Shown piece after piece: positions 38,101 to 48,129 of a DNA stretch of 64,000 nucleotides. The notes under the pieces are model-generated. The model did not search any database. It worked only from the letters and a program-made list of their open reading frames with translations, and was not told the DNA's origin. Positions within the stretch are counted from its first letter, which is position 1, and each line of letters opens with the position of its first letter. The stretch lies in assembly GCA_005408345.1 (NCBI GenBank), contig SEMN01000337.1, forward strand, positions 1 through 64,000. The letters are read 5' to 3'. The translations under genes were made by a program, and so were the position numbers. This DNA is from Macquaria australasica (Eukaryota; Chordata; Actinopteri; Centrarchiformes; Percichthyidae).

Positions 38101-40604
38101 TGGGGGTGGGTGGGGGGGGGGGGCAGTGGCACTCCACCTGTGCTAATCACCCTGCACACAAAGGCAACACACACACACACACACACACACACTATAACTG
38201 TCACTGAGGCTTTCAATTCCAGTGTAATAAATATTCCAATGAACATCTGTGGGACGCTTGTCTTCTATTCTCTCTGCGTCTCTCCTCAACCCTCCTTTTA
38301 CTTCTCCTCTTCTTTCAGCCTCTTTGCCTCTCTCTCCTGTCTCCACTGGATGACATGTCAGGTATGTTAAGACAAAGACACACACACACACAGCATACGA
38401 TGAGACAAAGACAAGCTGAGAGTCAGATCTGTGCGAAAGAGAGGTTTAAAGTGGATGTGATTGATGACAGGATGAGCTCATTCAGGAAACATTCAGGTGA
38501 CACACACGCACAAACCAAAAAGCCCTACAATACTGTGCAACACACTGCTGGTATGAGCTACAGAAAAAGTGCATCTGCATTGTCAAGAAGCTTGAATCAA
38601 TCCTGATTTTGCACAAGTCCAAAATGCACCCTTTTGTCATTTCTGTCTTTGCTGACTGTATTATTCCCAACATGGAATTAGAACAAATTCTGAGTTTTTT
38701 TCTCTTATCATTTCTATTTTTTCAGCAATGACAATGACACCTAATATGCATGCATGAATGAATAAATGGCTCCGGATGCTATAAAACCCAAGGTCCAGTG
38801 GCAGTTAAGTGTGTGAATCACCAGTAAAGAGCAAGTGTGTTGCATTTACATCCCCGACGCATTGAAGAGCACAGTGTCCATTCACTCAACTGTAGCTCTG
38901 ACACAATGCTTTTCAAACAGAGAGAGAGAGAAAAGATAATCAGTTCCTCTCTCGTTCAGCCAGAAGGAGGCTTTAACTTTAAATGAGCAGAAAGAGGCTG
39001 GAGATAGTGCACCAGTCCACTTCACTTGAAAGAATGCACATTGCACTTCAGGATGCAAGAAGTGAAAATGTAGCTGTGCATGCAGCTGAAATTATATTTC
39101 TCACCTACTTGCTGACACAAACTTCACACAGGCTGAAAATACATCCAGAATCTAGTTTAAATCAATGTGATCTAAAGGCTGAAATACTGGTCTTTGATAA
39201 AGCATCTGAACCTTTTTTTTTTTTTTTTTTGCATTATCTCTGCATCATGCCCAAGATAAGACATAATGCTGCACTTTATGGTGGCTGCAGAATACACAGC
39301 ACATCTCAATAGATAGATGGGGGAAGAGAACGGAGAGGAGAAGAGAAGAAAAGGGACAGAGCTACCGGGCAAACTGCATTCAACAGCGCCTCCTGGAAAC
39401 AGCACAGCGTCCCACATCTGCGCCATGATCCATTCAGCGCACCGAGAGGAGGAGGAGGGGGGGTCAAATGACACTGGCACAATTGCCGAGGAATGAATGA
39501 ATGAATGAAAAACATATTCAGTTCTGCGTGACAGTTGGTTAGAAAGGCGCACAAAGACTTATAGAATCGTGTCAGTGAAGGATGTTATGTTTATGAAATG
39601 CTCGGGACTTTTTATTCCCGGTTTCGTTCATTATTCCGGTCCCTCTCTGTTCTGTGTCCCATCCCCCCTTCCCCGTTGTCGGCACCTGGCAGAGCTGATT
39701 TCATGATGTTTCATTTAGACTTTGATTGTGGAGTAAAAACCGATAAAATGCACGCAGTTGCATAAATTAGTTGCTGGCTTTAAAATGAGCAAATTCGGCG
39801 ACAACGAACTGCGTTGGGCTTTTTTGCAATTTAGTCCAAAATTATTTGGGCTGCGATGTCTGCCATCTTTGCCATGTATTTACCATGTCACATTAAATGC
39901 AGACGGTCAGAGAAGGATTTCGGCTGCCTCCATGTACAGACCACATTGAACCATTGTCTCAAAAATGAGTCTTGAGTGCAGCTTTGGAGAGCTGCAGCTA
40001 CTGTGTCAAAGCAGAAATCAGCATACACAGGAGCATTTCTGCCATAACGAGTGCACCGGAGAGCAAGAAACAACGAGCACAATGTGTTTAAAGCGTTGTC
40101 ACCGGTGTTGGAAATTGTTATTAAAACCAAATTGAAATACAAAATGTCGCCAAAACGTTTCATTCAAGCTCAAGTTGCTGCTTCCCATAAAACACATGTA
40201 CAACTTCAGGCGAATGTCGAAACTGTGGCAATAATGATGCACTGCCCGAAATAAAACATATCACCATAAATGTGCAAACACACGCACACGTGAAATCCCT
40301 CGAGAAAGACGACCCAAATATCGTTAAGGACCGCCGGGGGGGGGGTATGAGCAGCAGCAGGATGTGCGCTTTAAAACTTTCCACCAATTTGAACAGACAC
40401 CAAACCAAACACAACACCTCCTCTCTCCAGCCTAACCTAACCTCACTTCCATGTCCGATATTAGCGTCTGCCGTCCCAGGCCTCCTTACCTGGCGGTTGG
40501 TCCATTTCCAGGTAGAATATCAGCTCTGTGGAGTAGGGCATCATCACGTCCCTCCAGTCTCCTTCCTCGCCGGCTTTCTCCGTTGTCCAAACTGTATTAT
40601 ACAT
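25616..40604 (-). CDS. pik3r3: pik3r3: phosphoinositide 3-kinase regulatory subunit gamma (p55-gamma type), nine coding exons
   Basis: The gene encodes the non-catalytic partner of the class IA PI3-kinase p110 subunit, which stabilises and restrains p110 and recruits it to phosphotyrosine (YxxM) sites at the membrane. Joining 40604-40490, 31951-31816, 31157-31059, 30713-30533, 28901-28776, 28666-28347, 27146-27072, 26629-26459 and 25814-25616 gives 1422 nt, 473 codons plus TGA. All introns are GT-AG and all phases agree. Domains: p55-specific N-terminus (1-38), proline motif LPPKPAKP (40-47), nSH2 (from about W77 to 175, FLVR arginine R102), iSH2 coiled coil (178 to about 340), cSH2 (about W370 to 463, FLIR arginine R395). 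There is no SH3 or BH domain, so it is not a p85 form. The start MYNTVW and the end PVYAQMPS match PIK3R3 rather than PIK3R1 or PIK3R2 as I remember them. The human protein is about 461 residues. Teleosts can carry a and b copies; I cannot say which this is. Confidence 0.96.
26459..26629 (-). CDS. pik3r3: pik3r3 coding exon 8 (first half of cSH2)
   Basis: 171 nt, residues 352 to split V408. It encodes GYFVSEEDENLPHCDEKSW, then KPDGAFLIRESSKKGCYACSV. R395 is the phosphotyrosine-binding arginine. The acceptor is GGTACAG|AGG, with a rather weak pyrimidine tract, and the donor GTCGT|GTGAGT. Confidence 0.95.
27072..27146 (-). CDS. pik3r3: pik3r3 coding exon 7 (iSH2-cSH2 linker)
   Basis: 75 nt, residues 326/327-351. 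It encodes WLNHKGVRQKRINDWLGIK and the acidic linker NENTDE. The acceptor is TTTCTAG|CTGG and the donor GATGA|GTGAGT. The split codons on both sides (GT+C, GA+A) restore V326 and E351. Confidence 0.94.
28347..28666 (-). CDS. pik3r3: pik3r3 coding exon 6 (main iSH2 coiled coil)
   Basis: 320 nt, residues 220 to the split codon of V326. It begins EIQMKRTAIEAFNETIK and ends LRKIRDQYLV. The acceptor is CCCTCAG|GAGATC and the donor CTAGT|GTAAGT. The exon carries the core of the antiparallel coiled coil that binds the p110 adaptor-binding domain, including the stretch that contacts C2 and helical domains in other family members. Confidence 0.96.
28776..28901 (-). CDS. pik3r3: pik3r3 coding exon 5 (start of iSH2 coiled coil)
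   Basis: 126 nt, 42 whole codons (residues 178-219), from DQLVKEDNIDAVGKK to EEYTKTSQ. The acceptor is CCTCAG|GACC and the donor TCGCAG|GTACAC. The charged heptad-like sequence is the first helix of the p110-binding coiled coil. Confidence 0.96.
28902..30532 (-). other. pik3r3 intron 4
   Basis: 1.6 kb between the nSH2 and iSH2 exons. It contains a short Tc1-derived MITE at 29741-29876. No coding potential is recognised; open frames on either strand here have no family resemblance. Confidence 0.85.
29741..29876. mobile_element. Short Tc1-derived MITE in pik3r3 intron 4
   Basis: About 136 bp. The left end reads CTACAGTATATGACCAAAAG and the right end is the inverse (TGCTTTTGGTCACAGCG), related to the ends of the 3.3 and 48.1 kb relics. 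It has no coding sequence. Confidence 0.65.
30533..30713 (-). CDS. pik3r3: pik3r3 coding exon 4 (rest of nSH2)
   Basis: 181 nt. The acceptor is GTTCAG|GAAAG. The donor CAGCAG|GTCTGC is weaker than the others but in place. It encodes KGGNNKLIKIYHRDGKYGF and onward to SRFQQ (residues 118-177), ending in phase 0. The residues match the nSH2 C-terminal half of PIK3R family proteins closely. Confidence 0.95.
31059..31157 (-). CDS. pik3r3: pik3r3 coding exon 3 (nSH2, FLVR loop)
   Basis: 99 nt, phase 2 at both ends. The acceptor is CTTCAG|GGAGG and the donor CTGAG|GTAAAG. It encodes [22 protein letters not shown] and onward to TLTLR. R102 is the phosphotyrosine-binding arginine of the nSH2. Confidence 0.95.
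31816..31951 (-). CDS. pik3r3: pik3r3 coding exon 2 (proline motif, start of nSH2)
   Basis: 136 nt. The acceptor is TCTTCCAG|CTC and the donor TCCAG|GTAAC. It encodes ALPPKPAKP, a glycine/serine-rich linker (about residues 50-70), then EAEWYWGDIS, the conserved opening of the nSH2 domain. The linker is longer and more glycine-rich than in the mammalian protein as I remember it, which accounts for much of the extra length. Confidence 0.94.
35131..35163. repeat. (AC)n microsatellite in intron 1
   Basis: Uninterrupted AC run. Confidence 0.95.
35940..35973 (-). CDS. pik3r3: pik3r3 alternative first coding exon (putative p50-like isoform)
   Basis: The sequence reads MQLTESAMVED plus one base, then a strong donor (GACG|GTAAGAG). 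The exon ends in phase 1, exactly like exon 1, so it can splice to exon 2 in frame and give a 446-residue protein. An in-frame TGA lies 15 nt before the ATG, and position -3 is A. The DNA upstream is purine-rich on the coding strand with no polypyrimidine acceptor, so this looks like a true first exon with its own promoter inside intron 1. PIK3R1 makes p50-alpha in an analogous way from a very short unique N-terminus. That this exon is used is inferred; no transcript evidence is available here. Confidence 0.62.
35974..36200 (-). promoter_or_regulatory. pik3r3: Putative internal promoter and leader of the alternative pik3r3 first exon
   Basis: Upstream of the alternative start the coding strand is a long GA/GGA-rich tract (about 35995-36110), typical of GAGA-like or TATA-less promoter and leader DNA. 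It contains no acceptor-like pyrimidine tract. The assignment depends on the alternative exon being real. Confidence 0.35.
36480..36760 (+). repeat. Dispersed AT-rich fish repeat (copy in pik3r3 intron 1)
   Basis: It begins GATTAATTAATCAATTAGCC, then TGTAAAATGTCAGAAATAGTG, TTCAAATGTCTTGTTTTG and CTCACATTTGAGAAGCTGCAA. It is the clearest of about five copies in this window. Confidence 0.6.
38023..38192. repeat. (CA)n - G-rich block - (CA)n in intron 1
   Basis: CA runs at 38023-38048 and 38167-38192 flank a G-rich block at 38087-38123 (repeated GGGGGT then a G12 run). The block has at least four runs of four or more G on the plus strand. Confidence 0.9.
40490..40604 (-). CDS. pik3r3: pik3r3 coding exon 1 (p55-type N-terminus)
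   Basis: 115 nt, residues 1-38 plus one base (phase 1). It opens MYNTVW and contains MMPYSTELIFYLEM, the signature of p55 subunits. The donor is CCAG|GTAAGG. The start has a purine (G) at -3. The frame stays open upstream but has no ATG there, so MYNTVW is the first methionine. A run of 11 C (mRNA sense) lies in the leader. Confidence 0.95.
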
Positions 40605-41090
40605 CGCTTTCGTGCGGCTTAACCTGATAGTCTTTCTCCACAAAAATGGGGGGGGGGGGACGGGTGAAAACGACAAAAACAAACCGACGTATTAAAAAAA
40701 CCCACTTGATTAGATAAGCTAATCTATCTATCTACTTGGAAGTCTTCTATCTCAATTCCTGCTTTCAGACTGGAATAAATAGACTGAGTGCGTCCAGCAG
40801 GCACCGGGCTGCTCCCTCCGACATAAAGATAGGGTTAATAACTTGGGGCTCTTCATTAAGGCCCTCTATATGTGTATGTATATATAAAAGCGTCCTTTAA
40901 ACGGCCGTAGATGCCAGCTCTACATTTCAGTCCCCTCTCCGTCTCCTCCGCAGGTACCGCCGGCTTCCTGGCTTCATCTTAAGAAGCGCACTGACCGGAG
41001 GAGGCAGGCGGAGGCTGACACCGGCTGGGACAAACCACTCTGCCGCGGCTTACAGGGGGGGCAGCAAAACTTCTCCAACCGTGACACACC
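40605..41090 (-). promoter_or_regulatory. pik3r3: pik3r3 5' leader and main promoter region (approximate)
   Basis: This is the sequence immediately upstream of the p55-type start. It has more CpG than its surroundings around 40900-41060 and includes CCGCGG. A perfect plus-strand TATATAAAAG at 40881-40890 reads TTTATATA on the minus strand. The transcription start cannot be placed from sequence alone. Confidence 0.35.
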
Positions 41091-43967
41091 GAAACTAAAC
41101 TCAAATAGATCCTTTCCGTATTGGCAAATATGACACAGTGTGTAAGGATTAGTCTTATCTAACTTAAAGAAGAAATTATTCCACTCGTTCATTCTGCCTG
41201 GATTATATTTAACGCTGAGTCACCCCGTTGTTAGCCCCCTTCTTTCCCCGACCCACCGCTGACCGAGCCTCTCTGCACAGGCTCAGAAGCTGAATTTCAA
41301 AGCCAGTAGGGAAATTACTTCAGCCTCTGAAGAGCAAGTTGCAAATTCTGTGGTTTTCCACTAAGATCTTCACCCTCCTCCTCACTGGATGTATGTCACT
41401 ACAAACTACTGGCTGCTACTGCTGCAGGCAGATTGGGATATGACATAACAGGCTACCAAACATTCCTAAAGGCACATATGCTTACGTTTTCCAAAGCAGA
41501 CCTGAATGTTTTTACATTTGTGTATGTGCTTTTCCTGAGCTACAGGTATGAAAATCAACTTGAAACAGGGAGACTTGCTTGAGTTATGTAATCCATCACA
41601 GTGAACTACCATACCATATTTCAATTCATTTATGTGAAAGGACAAGGCTGGTGATATTCTATATTTTTCCTCCTGTCAACTAATCCAGTTAAGACACAAC
41701 TCAACAATAAATTGATCCTACTAACAAATATCGTTTGTGTCAAAAGCCTGATGTATCTTCTTCCTCTGAGCCACAGAGCTCCATTCTCGTCCAAAAACTA
41801 TTAAAAACACATCAGTGAGCCACACTGTTGCACTGGGCGACATGGTCCTTCATTACCATGAACACACACGCTGACTCAATCCAACATACACCGTCCTGCT
41901 GCCCCAAATGTGAATGAATCCGCCGCTGAAAATAGTCCTCAACAAATGCACTATTTCCTCCTGTTTGAGTTATGTTTGCTAAACAGTGCCCAGCTATTTT
42001 AGAAAATTACTGGGCCTTTAAAAAAAAATAAAACTATACATTTGTGAGTTCAGTAAGAACCAATAGGCTTCCTACTGAACAGCTCTCAGCTCACAGGGAA
42101 GGGAAGTTGGAAAGTATTCAGAGACAGACTAACACATTGTTGGCTTTGGTCTTTGGATTTGTTGACAATAAGCACTTATAGAATAATGCTAACCTTTTTA
42201 AAGTGATCATTACATGGTCATTAAGTGCAGACTTCCCCAATGAATCTACCCTTTCAGCTGCATTAGCATGCAAAGTGACAACAATGGTGGAATACACAAA
42301 TCAAGTCTGTTTCAAGTCTCTGTTTCAAGTTCATTTCCATACCATAGTGAAATGAATTCAAACAATGGTCGACTGAAAGGTAGGAAAAACACATTCAAAA
42401 ACCCAAATCACTACAATGTGGTTTGGAAAATGGTCTGCATTAATGTAAAGTAGAAAGACATGCAATGAGACAGAGACTACAATGTCTCTGAGGTTATAGA
42501 TTGTGTCCTACAGACTGTGTGACCCTGAGTTCAGACGCCCACGTCAGCAACTATCTACCCTGCTGCTGTAGTGTGACACTGAACCCTTGGCTGCTCCAGA
42601 GGTGCTACTCTGTAACTGGTCCTATACTGTGACACGTTTAATAAACTATCACATGATAATTATACTAGCTTACTTTAAAATACCCCTGTCCCAAAAACAG
42701 TGGAAAATGTACCCTCTTTGATCATAACGTCCTTTTCCACTGCAGTGATGTGTTGTGGAGCTACAGTTTGTTTCTTCAGCAGGCTTGTTTAACTCCAGTG
42801 GAGGAAAAGGTGCCATTTACAACGTGAACCGAGCCGCCCACAGTGAGGTAAGTACAGTTACAGTAAATGATATGGAAGCTTAAACATGAGCTTAGGGATG
42901 CTAGAGAGATGCAAACATGTATTTAGGAAGCCTATAATACAGGGATTACTGCACACACACATCAAAACACACACCTGCTGAGATGGATATTATAGATTTA
43001 TAGCATTGTGAGTTCAGGTCTGTTTCAGGACTTACACTGTATGTAGGGCTACTTATTTTCAGATTAATTCTTTTTAAAGCTGCTGTAATCAATATTTTTA
43101 TCTAACTGAAATGAAAGGAGTCTCTGTCTGCCTGTCTGTCTTTTGATTATCTCGATAAGCGCTCATCCGATCGACTCCACATGTGACGAGTGTACTGCTG
43201 AGGACCCAAGGAAGTGTTTTTAGTAATGCGTTACTTCCGCCAGAGGTACACACTGTGTAGTGTATTGAGAGGGGACCCCTATTAACTGTTACACCACCGA
43301 ACGGCATGGTGGGTACAGCTTGCTCTCCGTCGCTGGCTGCAGTACATTCAAGAACAGATGAAGAAGTCTTGAAGCAATCAGCCTGTTCAGAACAAGCAAG
43401 TTTTCATCGGGCACTGCACTGTATTAACAACAGACTGCATGTTATGGGAAAGGGGTCCCTCATAGTGACGAACACAGAGAGAATTATCACCCGACTGCAG
43501 CTCCCCTCAGCTCTACAGAGTGTTGTAGTGTCTTTCAGCACATTCTTTAGGATGTATGGTCCGTAAACTTTACTGTTTGGCTCCTTTTTCGTCTTCACTT
43601 TAGTGTTTTCGGCCGCAGCAGCAGCTGTTCTGCCTGTACGACAGTACGACAGACACAGTTAGCAACTAGCTAGTGAAGAAGTGGAACACATAACAGCTAA
43701 AGAGCCAAATCTATTTCTAGCTAATGTTGACAAGTGTCTGTTGGATTTGTAATTAGGGAACGGTTTGCTAGCAAGTTCACCATATCAACTTAAAAGGTGA
43801 TAATATGTTAGTGTTTTGTTTACAGCTGCATTTATTTTGACCTGAGACCTGACCTAGCATCCGAGTCAGAATGGGTCCAAATCATAGGTCTCTAGTTTTT
43901 GTGTCGATATGTTTAATACTGGAATGGATCCAAGCGAACCCTCCACCAGCTCTGATCACATGGAGCA

Positions 43968-43989
43968 TCATCATCATCATCATCATCAC
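43968..43989. repeat. (CAT)n trinucleotide repeat
   Basis: About seven CAT units. Confidence 0.85.
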
Positions 43990-44925
43990 AGGGGAAAATG
44001 TGTTTGCTGAAGTGACTTTTCATTGATTCTTTGGACTCGCATTGCTTCTCTTTTCGACCACACCTGCTTGTTCATTGGTGGTGGATTATCTCCTATCTCT
44101 ATTATTCTCTCTCTGTTTGGGTCTATTTGGGTTGACAGCATTTTAGATCTGGCCTAATTATCCTCTGAGTCTCTCTGTTTTTTAAATGTATTTTTGCATG
44201 TTGGGTAGGTTTTCCACAGGTCTGTTTTTTGAGGAAAACCTTTATTTTCTATCTGCAGAAGCATATTCTGGGGTGTTCTGTGTGTGCAAACTGGGATGAC
44301 AGCCTGTTTAAGTTGACTGAGTGGGCATTTTTTGGTGAAAACTGGTTAAAAATAAATAAAACTATGAGCCTATTAATCCCTCTCTCTGCTTCTATTCCTG
44401 TGCCAAGAACAGAAAGTAGAGCACTTTTAAGATTAAAAAAAGAACAATGGCCTCATCATAATCAGCTGCCCCCAAAGCACACAGTGGAGACCCAGACTGG
44501 CCCAGACCCCCAGTCATCCACATGGTAATCTCTCCTGTTAACAGCCTAATATCAATACAATATCTTCTGATGGGGGCTGCAGCCACCAGTAATTACAGCT
44601 GCTCCGTCTATCTATCTGTCTGCCTGGTGTCCTACTTCAGGGAACAACAATAAATGAAAGGTCTGCTCCCCAATCTGCCGCCTTTCCACTCTGTCCTCCC
44701 TCTACATCCACCCACCCACACGTCCATCCATCCATCCGTCCGTCCATGCATCCCCTCCCTAAACTTGTGTGTCTCGTCTGTCCATCACATGAGTAGAAGA
44801 AGAAGAGGGGGAGGAGGAGGACGGAGGGTGCTCTTGCCCAAATTTGACAAAAGAAAAATGTTTCGGGGGCTGGGGGAATGTCTGAATGAATTCTATTAAA
44901 TTCAGCAGACACACATACACATCAT

Positions 44926-44928
<3 letters not shown>

Positions 44929-44961
<33 letters not shown>

Positions 44962-45043
44962 TTGTTTCACAGATGGCTCGTGCTGGACACACAGCCCAAA
45001 GCTCCTCTCTGTCAAGTGTGTCAAACAGGTTTAATTGCTGCTG

Positions 45044-45078
<35 letters not shown>

Positions 45079-45086
45079 TGTGTGTG
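44929..45086. repeat. (TG)n and (CT)n(TG)n microsatellites
   Basis: TG runs at 44929-44957 and 45061-45086, the second preceded by CT at 45044-45060. Confidence 0.95.
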
Positions 45087-45194
45087 CGGCCGGGCAGATG
45101 GATCCCTAACAATGACACAGGAACTGACTTGTTCTGCCCCTCGTCATACAAAAGAGAAAGAGAGAGGAAGAAGGAGGGGCAGACGGAGGGAGGA

Positions 45195-45350
45195 GGATGA
45201 TGGGAACAGCAGTATTAATCTGCACTGTCCCCGGCCATCGGCACACTGTTCACCATTTAACCTTCCCAACAATAGAGCCGAGTGGCATCAAGTGGCCTAT
45301 TTGCATAGCGTATGCATAATCACATATGAAGGATAGTCACATATGAATCA
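45195..45350. promoter_or_regulatory. Candidate regulatory element with POU/octamer-like motifs
   Basis: It holds ATTTGCATA, TATGCATAATC and two TCACATATGAA copies 19 bp apart (start to start) within about 55 bp, after a non-repetitive stretch. ATTTGCAT is the classic octamer for POU factors. Whether it acts on pik3r3 is unknown. Confidence 0.3.
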
Positions 45351-45934
45351 GCCCCTCCCACGACTGCAAAGAAAACTTCCAAATTCAAATTATGTATGTT
45401 TCCATCCACATGTTTTAGGTGCATTTTGCAAAAAACTGAATGCCAGAAATAAACTGAAAATGTCAAACAAAACTTTTTTTTTAAGCTTGGCTGAGGAGGA
45501 GATAAAAGCAAAAGTGCAATAATAGCTGGCAGAAAAAATATTTGGAATAAATGCTGATGTCGTGCTTTAGTTTTCACTTTTGCAGCATTTTTGTGCTGCT
45601 GTCACTCGTACCCGCCTCCACTCTGCCAAAAAGATTTAAAACAAATTATATATATATATAATAATAAAGGGCAGGTGTGCCAGACAATACCACAAGTTCA
45701 TTCATTAAAAAAACATAAATGCCATGTTAGGTGGGAATGTAATACAGTGATGGACCAGAGTTACAGAGGAGTTACTGGCTTCATTTAATCATGTAATGTT
45801 GATTTACCCTCTTGAAAATATTCACAAAACTGTTTGATAGAAACAAACACTGATTGGTATTTTGTTTTGCCAAAGTTTTAAAAAATCTAAAAATGAAAAA
45901 AAAAGATCTGGGGAGCTGATGAGTCCAGAGGTTG

Positions 45935-46054
45935 GACATAAAAAGTACATTTATTCAGCACTTTTACTTCAGTAACATTTTGAGGTACTGGTGTTTTACT
46001 TGAGACTACTTGAGAAATAAGGTACTTTTTACTGCACTACATTCATTTGACTAC
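45935..46054 (+). repeat. Left part of a dispersed fish repeat split by the 46.1-kb element
   Basis: It is rich in TACTTTTACTTCAGTAAC-type words and continues past the foldback element at about 46770-46862 (GTACTTCTGTACTTTTACTT). A copy in the opposite orientation lies at about 16670-16890. I know this class from fish genomes but cannot name the family. Confidence 0.5.
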
Positions 46055-46642
46055 AATAGTTTAAAACTTTGATCAATATGCTTGTTTGTTTTCTTTCCAA
46101 GAGTGAGATGATATCAGTCTCATGTGTTAGTGTTCAGTGTTAGCCTAGCTTAGCATAAAGACCAGAAGCAGGGGGAATCAGCTAGCCTACCTCTGTCCAA
46201 ACTTCAAAATTCCACTCACATACGCCTGTAAAGTTCAATATTTAACGTGTTGTATCTTGTTTGCTTAATGCATAAATAAAAAGGAATGTAAAAACAAGTC
46301 TTGTCATCACAGTGAGGTTGCCAGGTTTGGTACCATTGTGTCTGTACATAGACCACAACCAAAATGTGCTTACAAACCATATCTGGCAACCTGCGCTTTA
46401 GCGGGAGACGCTGCAGAGAAGTACTGGGCGGATGGATACACTGTGGTTCATTAACAAACAGTTCTAGCATGGAAGCCCCGGTCGGTAGTTACATTTTTAT
46501 TTTTTATTTTGGACAGAGCCAAGCTAGCTGTTTCCCCCTTCTTCCAGTCTTTGTGCTAAGCTAGGCTAACCATGTGACATGAGACTGAAAGCTTCTCATT
46601 GCTCTCTCAAAATAAGCATATTTCACAAAGTGTTGAACAATA
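46055..46642. mobile_element. Foldback-type fish DNA element (AATAGTT...TTTTGGGAAAT family)
   Basis: The ends are inverted: AATAGTTTAAAACTTTG on the left and its diverged inverse near 46620-46642 on the right. Next inward both arms carry the block TTAGCCTAGCTTAGCA...AGGGGGAA..CAGCTAGC and its inverse (46140-46200 and 46513-46575). I know this as a widespread non-autonomous palindromic repeat in fish. No coding capacity. Confidence 0.7.
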
Positions 46643-47917
46643 CAGGTATTGAACTACTCAGCAGAACGAGAAAGCAGTCAGGCGTGGCACCAGCTGGACC
46701 AGGAACAACATTAAAGATAATTGGTTAGAGGTTCACACATCAATAATTTAGCACTCAGGAAGGGACCATTGTTCACAAGGAGTTCTTCTACTTTAGATAC
46801 TTTAATATGTTCTACTTAAAGTACTTCTGTACTTTTACTTAAGGAGAACATTGAATGTAGGTTTCTTACATTGGTTGGCAATCTTACCTCTAAATAATTC
46901 TTCCTGTTTGTGTGTTTGTGCAGGTGTGTGTGGCACAGAGAATTTGAGAATCTGCATGTGTGTATGAGAGAGAGAGAGAAGCCCAGGTGAGCTCCTGGGA
47001 ATCAGGTGTTGAGTTTGCCATTTCTGTCGCCATAGAGACCAAAACGGCCAGTGAGGTGCTAACAATGTCTCTTTTAAGGGGCTTTAAGCACAGACAAAGG
47101 TGTTGTCTGGGAGCTCATATCATATGCCACCTACTGAGTTAAATGCAGCAGGGAAGCACAAATCCATGCACATATAAAGCAACATGCGCTTTGATTTTTC
47201 TATAAAAATGTCCCCTTAATTTTCTTCTCTCCACATTGTGCGATACCACATAAACATCCTGCATCTGCTGTTTCCAAAACTTCATTTTGACCATATGAAG
47301 AGATGTTGGGAATCATTTCATATACATTTCCCACAAATCCAGCCCAACATAGATGACGTGAAATTTAGGCATCTATCCAAGAATTTAAAATAAAGTTGTT
47401 TGAGGCCACGAAGCGTGTATGTGAACTCATGGACCTTTTGTCTTCAGTCTAGCAGATGATATTTAAATTGTGAAAAACAGACAGAATTTCAGATAAAACT
47501 GATGTCTAAATATAAATATGTCCCTGGAATTAGTCTTAATCCAAAAACTTCAACAGCTGCCGTCGCTCCTTAAGAACAAGCAGTTCAGTAAACTAGATGT
47601 AATCAGTGAGTTTCTACACGTGTGTGTGTGCAGAAGTCTGTGCATGTTTTAAGTTATCTATGTGTGGAAAACATTTAAGGTCACACGCCACCTGCGCCCA
47701 AAGCAACAGCTTCCAAAACCCACATCAGAACATGGTGTCATTTTGTACAACTGCAGCGTATAATAATTTAACCCAAACGCTCTCTTATTAGCAGCTATTG
47801 TACTTTGCGAAACGAAATAGAAAGCCAGATGCCACGAGGAGGGCGACACAGGCTGACACGGCTGAATGGAGCTATCGTGACCCTCCAACACCTGTGAACC
47901 ACCAGCCTATCTGCATT

Positions 47918-47957
<40 letters not shown>

Positions 47958-47970
47958 TGTGTGTGTGAGA

Positions 47971-48034
<64 letters not shown>

Positions 48035-48122
48035 GAGGGACAAACAGAGGGAGACACAAACTAATTTATCTAATTTATCTTAAGGAACTTAACTCTACAA
48101 AAATGAAGAACAAAGAACATAA
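46643..48122. other. Upstream flank; no gene recognised
   Basis: The continuation of a split repeat (about 46770-46862) and the long GT/GA tract at 47920. Nothing coding. Confidence 0.5.
47920..48031. repeat. Compound (GT)n(GA)n tract, ~110 bp
   Basis: GT runs to 47954, then mixed GTGA units, then an uninterrupted GA run to about 48030. It lies about 90 bp before the Tc1 relic. Confidence 0.97.
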
Positions 48123-48129
48123 TACACTA

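Larger units (their letters stand above)
31952..40489 (-). other. pik3r3 intron 1 (contains the alternative first exon)
   Basis: 8.5 kb. Besides the alternative exon it holds CA microsatellites (35131-35163, 35689-35708, 38023-38048, 38167-38192), a G-rich block at 38087-38123, a pyrimidine tract at 33830-33935, an alternating GT/GC tract at 34147-34178, and three copies of a dispersed fish repeat (about 34225-34480, 35400-35560, 36480-36760). I see no further coding exon. Confidence 0.85.
41091..45934. other. pik3r3 upstream flank; no gene recognised
   Basis: Unique DNA with microsatellites at 43968 and 44929-45086 and a possible POU-motif element near 45.2-45.35 kb. 44390-44600 is non-repetitive but has no distinct motif. 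Confidence 0.5.

Noticed and set aside
40605..40682. Apparent N-terminal extension of pik3r3 exon 1 in the same frame
   Set aside because: The open frame upstream of MYNTVW has no ATG (it starts from TTG) and translates the C-run as prolines; MYNTVW is the conserved family start.
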